Positions 61,639-64,000 of a stretch of 64,000 bases of DNA are shown here, one piece after another. The DNA is from Bacteriovoracaceae bacterium. GTDB taxonomy: Bacteria; Bdellovibrionota; Bacteriovoracia; Bacteriovoracales; Bacteriovoracaceae. Within the stretch, counting starts at the first letter, position 1. Each line of letters starts with the position of its first letter. The stretch lies in NCBI GenBank assembly GCA_020630335.1, contig JAHDBN010000001.1, forward strand, positions 169,324-233,323. The letters are read 5' to 3'. The notes under the pieces are model-generated. The model did no database searches, had not been told where the DNA came from, and worked only from the letters and a program-made list of their open reading frames with translations. Made by a program: the position numbers and the translations under genes.

Positions 61639-62619
61639 GTGAACCTTTTATTTCTTTTTACCTTTTTAATTACTCAAGCTGTCTATGCTAATTTTTTTGA
61701 AGAGTATCCGCGCCAGTTTAAAATCTTAAAAGAGAAATATAAAAATCAGGAAAAAGATATCTATAAAATTCAAGAATTTTTAGCACTTAGATTTATAGAT
61801 CGCACTGACTGGAATAATGCTAAAGATCTTAAGAAGAGTATAGATAATATTTATAAACCCGCTCCTATTACATGGAATCAATGGAAAAAAGTTACCTTTG
61901 AAAATGTACACAAAAAAGCATCATCAAACTCCCCTCTAGATTATCAAGATCTTATAGATTGGAGTTATTTAAGTGTTCAAAACACAACCCAAGCTTCTGG
62001 TTTTAGCAAGGAATATAAAAAAGGATTAAGGGGAAATATAGACGATGTGAAATGGGGATATATCTATTACTCCTATAATGGCCTTTCATATGATCTTATT
62101 AAAAGGCTGGAATCATTTCAGTTTCTTAGTGAAAAAGACAAATCATACAAAAAGCTAAGAATTAAATGGGACACGATTAAATGTCATGATAGAAAAAATC
62201 CTGATGAACTAGGTAATCATTTCCCTGCCCAGCTAAGCAAAGATCAATCAAACTGTGGAACTTTAATATATCCTTATGGATCTTATGTAGAAGAAGGTTA
62301 TAAGGATCTAATTAATTTGGTAAATAAAAGATTAGAGAAAAAATTAAATTTTAAAGAGGCTTTTGAATTTTCAATTGATATACAAAAACAATTTGTCTTT
62401 CTTCATCCTTTCCATGATGGAAATGGAAGAAGTTCTAGATGGTTAATGGATTATATAATGCTTAAGTCCGGGCACCCTGTTTTTGTTTATAATTATATGA
62501 ATCAAGATATGACAATGATTGACTCTCAATTTAAAGAAGAGAGCAAAAAAGCTAGTCTTTTATTATTGAGAACTCTTGAGAAATGCCTAAATTCTACTTC
62601 ACCTTATTGCCAAGAATAA
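61639..62619 (+). CDS. Fic-domain protein with export signal
   Basis: The 326-residue protein begins with a Sec-type signal (about 1-17, ending in VYA) and contains a complete Fic motif HPFHDGNGR at residues 256-264, followed by SSRW. The catalytic His, the Asp and the Gly-Asn-Gly-Arg anion hole are intact, so AMP or related phosphate transfer is plausible. Fic proteins usually act inside cells on GTPases, chaperones or toxin targets; a secreted one suggests action outside or in another cell. A possible inhibitory-type SYVEEG lies about 44 residues before the motif. Start is GTG at 61639 without a clear Shine-Dalgarno. Confidence 0.8.
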   Translation: MNLLFLFTFLITQAVYANFFEEYPRQFKILKEKYKNQEKDIYKIQEFLALRFIDRTDWNNAKDLKKSIDNIYKPAPITWNQWKKVTFENVHKKASSNSPLDYQDLIDWSYLSVQNTTQASGFSKEYKKGLRGNIDDVKWGYIYYSYNGLSYDLIKRLESFQFLSEKDKSYKKLRIKWDTIKCHDRKNPDELGNHFPAQLSKDQSNCGTLIYPYGSYVEEGYKDLINLVNKRLEKKLNFKEAFEFSIDIQKQFVFLHPFHDGNGRSSRWLMDYIMLKSGHPVFVYNYMNQDMTMIDSQFKEESKKASLLLLRTLEKCLNSTSPYCQE

Positions 62620-62657
62620 TAAATTGTTTTTCTTCTAAGCTTTGATAAAATAATTTT

Positions 62658-63500
62658 ATGAAAATATTTATTTTACTGTCTTTGTTATTATCATGTGCCA
62701 CTTCTAGAACTCCCTATCAATCATCTAAGAATGGCCAAGGGTTTAGCATAAAAGAAACAAAATATTGGTTAGAAAGTACATTTAGCGCTAACTCTAGAAC
62801 TAGATCAGATATTGCTAGTTCATATGCTAACTTAGCAGCAATAAATCACTGTCATTCAAAAAAGAAGATTGCTTTTATTTCTGAAACTTTAGATAGATCC
62901 AAAAAGACGGTTTATAATAGTGTAACATCCAGTGTTCAGTTTGTTGGTAATCCTTATTACAATAGATTTCGAAGAGGTTCTTACTATGATCATTATCATA
63001 GACATCATTTCGGTTATGATAATCCATATGGTTTGAGCTTGTATGTTCCCCTGAGAACTTATTACTCAAGTCCTAGATATATTAAGTATCCCGTTTTTAC
63101 TGCTAAATTTATTTGTGTTGATAATTACTACAATATAAATGCAACTTTAGAGCTTGAAGAAATATCAAAAGAGTTAGTACACACTTTTACAAAAGATTTC
63201 AGGGGTGGAATTTTAATAAAGAAGTCGAACTTTTTAGATCTAAGAGTTGGAGATCTTGTTATTCAAATTAATGAAAAAAGAATTGATAAAAAAGAAGATT
63301 TTTACTCGCTAGGATTTTCAGATGTAAAGGCTAATAGAATTCAAGCTAAAGTTTTAAGAGATCAAAAAATCATCAATATCTCACTTCAAGCAACAGATAT
63401 TACAGATAAAATTCAATCTACTAATAAAGAAATTGTTCAAAAGTCTTGTTCAACAATAGATCCTGAATCAAAGGAACTACCCGAGATCTGCAAGAGTTAG
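62658..63500 (+). CDS. Lipoprotein with PDZ-like C-terminal region
   Basis: The 280-residue protein has a lipoprotein signal with LLSC lipobox near residue 13, a Tyr/His/Arg-rich middle segment (about 92-135), and a PDZ-like C-terminal part: FRGGILIKKSNFLDLRVGDLVIQIN and KAKVLRDQKIINISL-like strands. PDZ domains often bind peptides of envelope proteins. No protease motif is seen. It follows the Fic gene by 38 bases and may share its transcript. Confidence 0.7.
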   Translation: MKIFILLSLLLSCATSRTPYQSSKNGQGFSIKETKYWLESTFSANSRTRSDIASSYANLAAINHCHSKKKIAFISETLDRSKKTVYNSVTSSVQFVGNPYYNRFRRGSYYDHYHRHHFGYDNPYGLSLYVPLRTYYSSPRYIKYPVFTAKFICVDNYYNINATLELEEISKELVHTFTKDFRGGILIKKSNFLDLRVGDLVIQINEKRIDKKEDFYSLGFSDVKANRIQAKVLRDQKIINISLQATDITDKIQSTNKEIVQKSCSTIDPESKELPEICKS

Positions 63501-63542
63501 TAATTGACTATAAGTAGTTATCTTTATATTTAATAGGTATAC

Positions 63543-63619
63543 GCAGCCGTAGCTTAGCTGGATAGAGCACCTGACTACGAATCAGGAGGTCGCACGTTCG
63601 AATCGTGCCGGTTGCGCCA
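63543..63619 (+). tRNA. tRNA-Arg (anticodon ACG)
   Basis: The 77-base sequence has acceptor GCAGCCG pairing with CGGTTGC (one G-T pair), discriminator G and encoded CCA (63617-63619). The anticodon stem CCTGA/TCAGG closes loop CTACGAA, with ACG at 63577-63579. The T arm GCACG/TTCGAAT/CGTGC is normal. A34 needs deamination by TadA to read CGC and CGA; tadA is at 57686. Confidence 0.97.
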
Positions 63620-63701
63620 CTTTTGTAAACTTCTAGTAAACTTAAATTTTTTTAGAAACATTAAGTGAATTAAAAGCGTATCTCTTTCCAGGAGGTATTC
63701 T

Positions 63702-64000
63702 ATGAAATACATATTTATATTTTTAACTTTTACACATTCTCTATTTTCTGAACCAATCTCTCTCCCTGAAAACTCAACATGTTCTGATATAAAAGAATGT
63801 ATTGAGCTCCATTCTCGATTAACAGGAGCACAGTACATTCTTGATAAAGATATCAAGGGTGGAGTTGCATTAAGTAAAAATCTCAAGTTAACCAAAGATA
63901 ATATTGATAAAATTCTATTCAAAGCTCTAAGCATGGCTGGATTAACAAGGGTTAATGTCGAAAAAAATGTTTGGACCATAATCAACGCACGAGATATTCG
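63702..64000 (+). CDS. Exported protein with secretin-type N-domain, partial
   Basis: The frame opens with ATG at 63702 after a strong AGGAGG Shine-Dalgarno and remains open to the window end (99 codons). It has a signal peptide (about 1-16), two cysteines near 26 and 32, then TGAQYILDKDIKGGVALSKNL and LFKALSMAGLTRV. This pattern, a short beta-alpha module with ILDxDIKG, matches the N0/STN-like domains of secretins and related envelope proteins. The remainder lies outside, so the full identity is open. Confidence 0.65.
   Translation, partial: MKYIFIFLTFTHSLFSEPISLPENSTCSDIKECIELHSRLTGAQYILDKDIKGGVALSKNLKLTKDNIDKILFKALSMAGLTRVNVEKNVWTIINARDI

Noticed and set aside
63575..63985. Minus-strand open frame over tRNA-Arg and the last gene
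   Set aside because: It includes the complement of the tRNA and the strongly supported plus-strand gene with AGGAGG; its composition is not protein-like.
1..64000. Insertion sequences, prophage genes or CRISPR arrays
   Set aside because: No transposase, integrase, phage gene or spaced direct repeats were seen in any part of the window.

Overview
The window is a strongly AT-rich bacterial chromosome segment from a Gram-negative organism with an outer membrane: it has a PilQ secretin, several predicted beta-barrel proteins, an LpxH-like enzyme and a heptose adenylyltransferase. Three things point to the Bdellovibrionota/myxobacterial side of the old Deltaproteobacteria, most likely a low-GC Bacteriovorax-like bacterium: a close MglA GTPase homologue, a type IV pilus gene order matching the Myxococcus pilGHI-pilD-pilMNOPQ arrangement, and many secreted unknowns. 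This placement is inference; no rRNA gene is present to confirm it. No insertion sequence, phage or CRISPR array was seen.

Layout. 1-12.9 kb: type IV pilus locus, almost all on the minus strand (pilB, pilT, pilC, pilA, ABC transporter pair, pilD, pilM, N, O, P, Q and a TPR gene). One plus-strand gene sits inside it, overlapping the ABC ATPase gene head to head. 12.9-20.7 kb: a tightly overlapping MoxR/DUF58/VWA (Bat) operon that ends in ribF. 20.8-30.2 kb: lepB, rlmE, a large membrane protein, a plus-strand histidine kinase/receiver/NAD kinase operon, then lpxH-like, heptose adenylyltransferase, RDD, rsmE and prmA genes. 30.4-32.6 kb: udk and rnj. 32.6-34.6 kb: a small accessory patch with a degraded copy of the 3' end of rnj, a putative secreted metallopeptidase and two frameshifted genes. 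34.6-49.3 kb: a division and cell wall (dcw) cluster headed by mglA and dksA and running rsmH, ftsL, ftsI, murE, murF, mraY, murD, ftsW, murB, ftsQ-like, ftsA, ftsZ; murG, murC, ddl and mraZ are absent. 49.5-55.4 kb: a barrel protein, a JmjC-like cupin, recR, ybaB, dnaX, the SRP RNA and a membrane-anchored glutamate-synthase-like FMN protein. 55.4-64 kb: accessory-looking genes (ogt, barrel proteins, PilZ-like membrane protein with tadA, a coiled-coil transglutaminase-like protein, SDR, a secreted Fic protein, a PDZ-like lipoprotein) plus tRNA-Ser(GGA) and tRNA-Arg(ACG).

How the genes work together. The pilus genes encode a complete machine: pilin, peptidase, assembly and retraction ATPases, platform, alignment complex and secretin. 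MglA, which sets polarity of pili in relatives, is encoded at the head of the division cluster. The dcw genes cover most lipid II precursor steps from MurB onwards and the divisome core. The dnaX-ybaB-recR group is a conserved replication/repair unit.

Most worth a second look: a MurD homologue with Arg in place of the P-loop Lys and other eroded motifs; a JmjC-type cupin whose iron-binding Asp is Ala; a Fic AMP-transferase-like protein with an export signal; the rnj 3'-end duplication bordering the accessory patch; two single-base frameshifts in that patch; and a perfect 15-bp inverted repeat in a divergent promoter region at about 56.88 kb.
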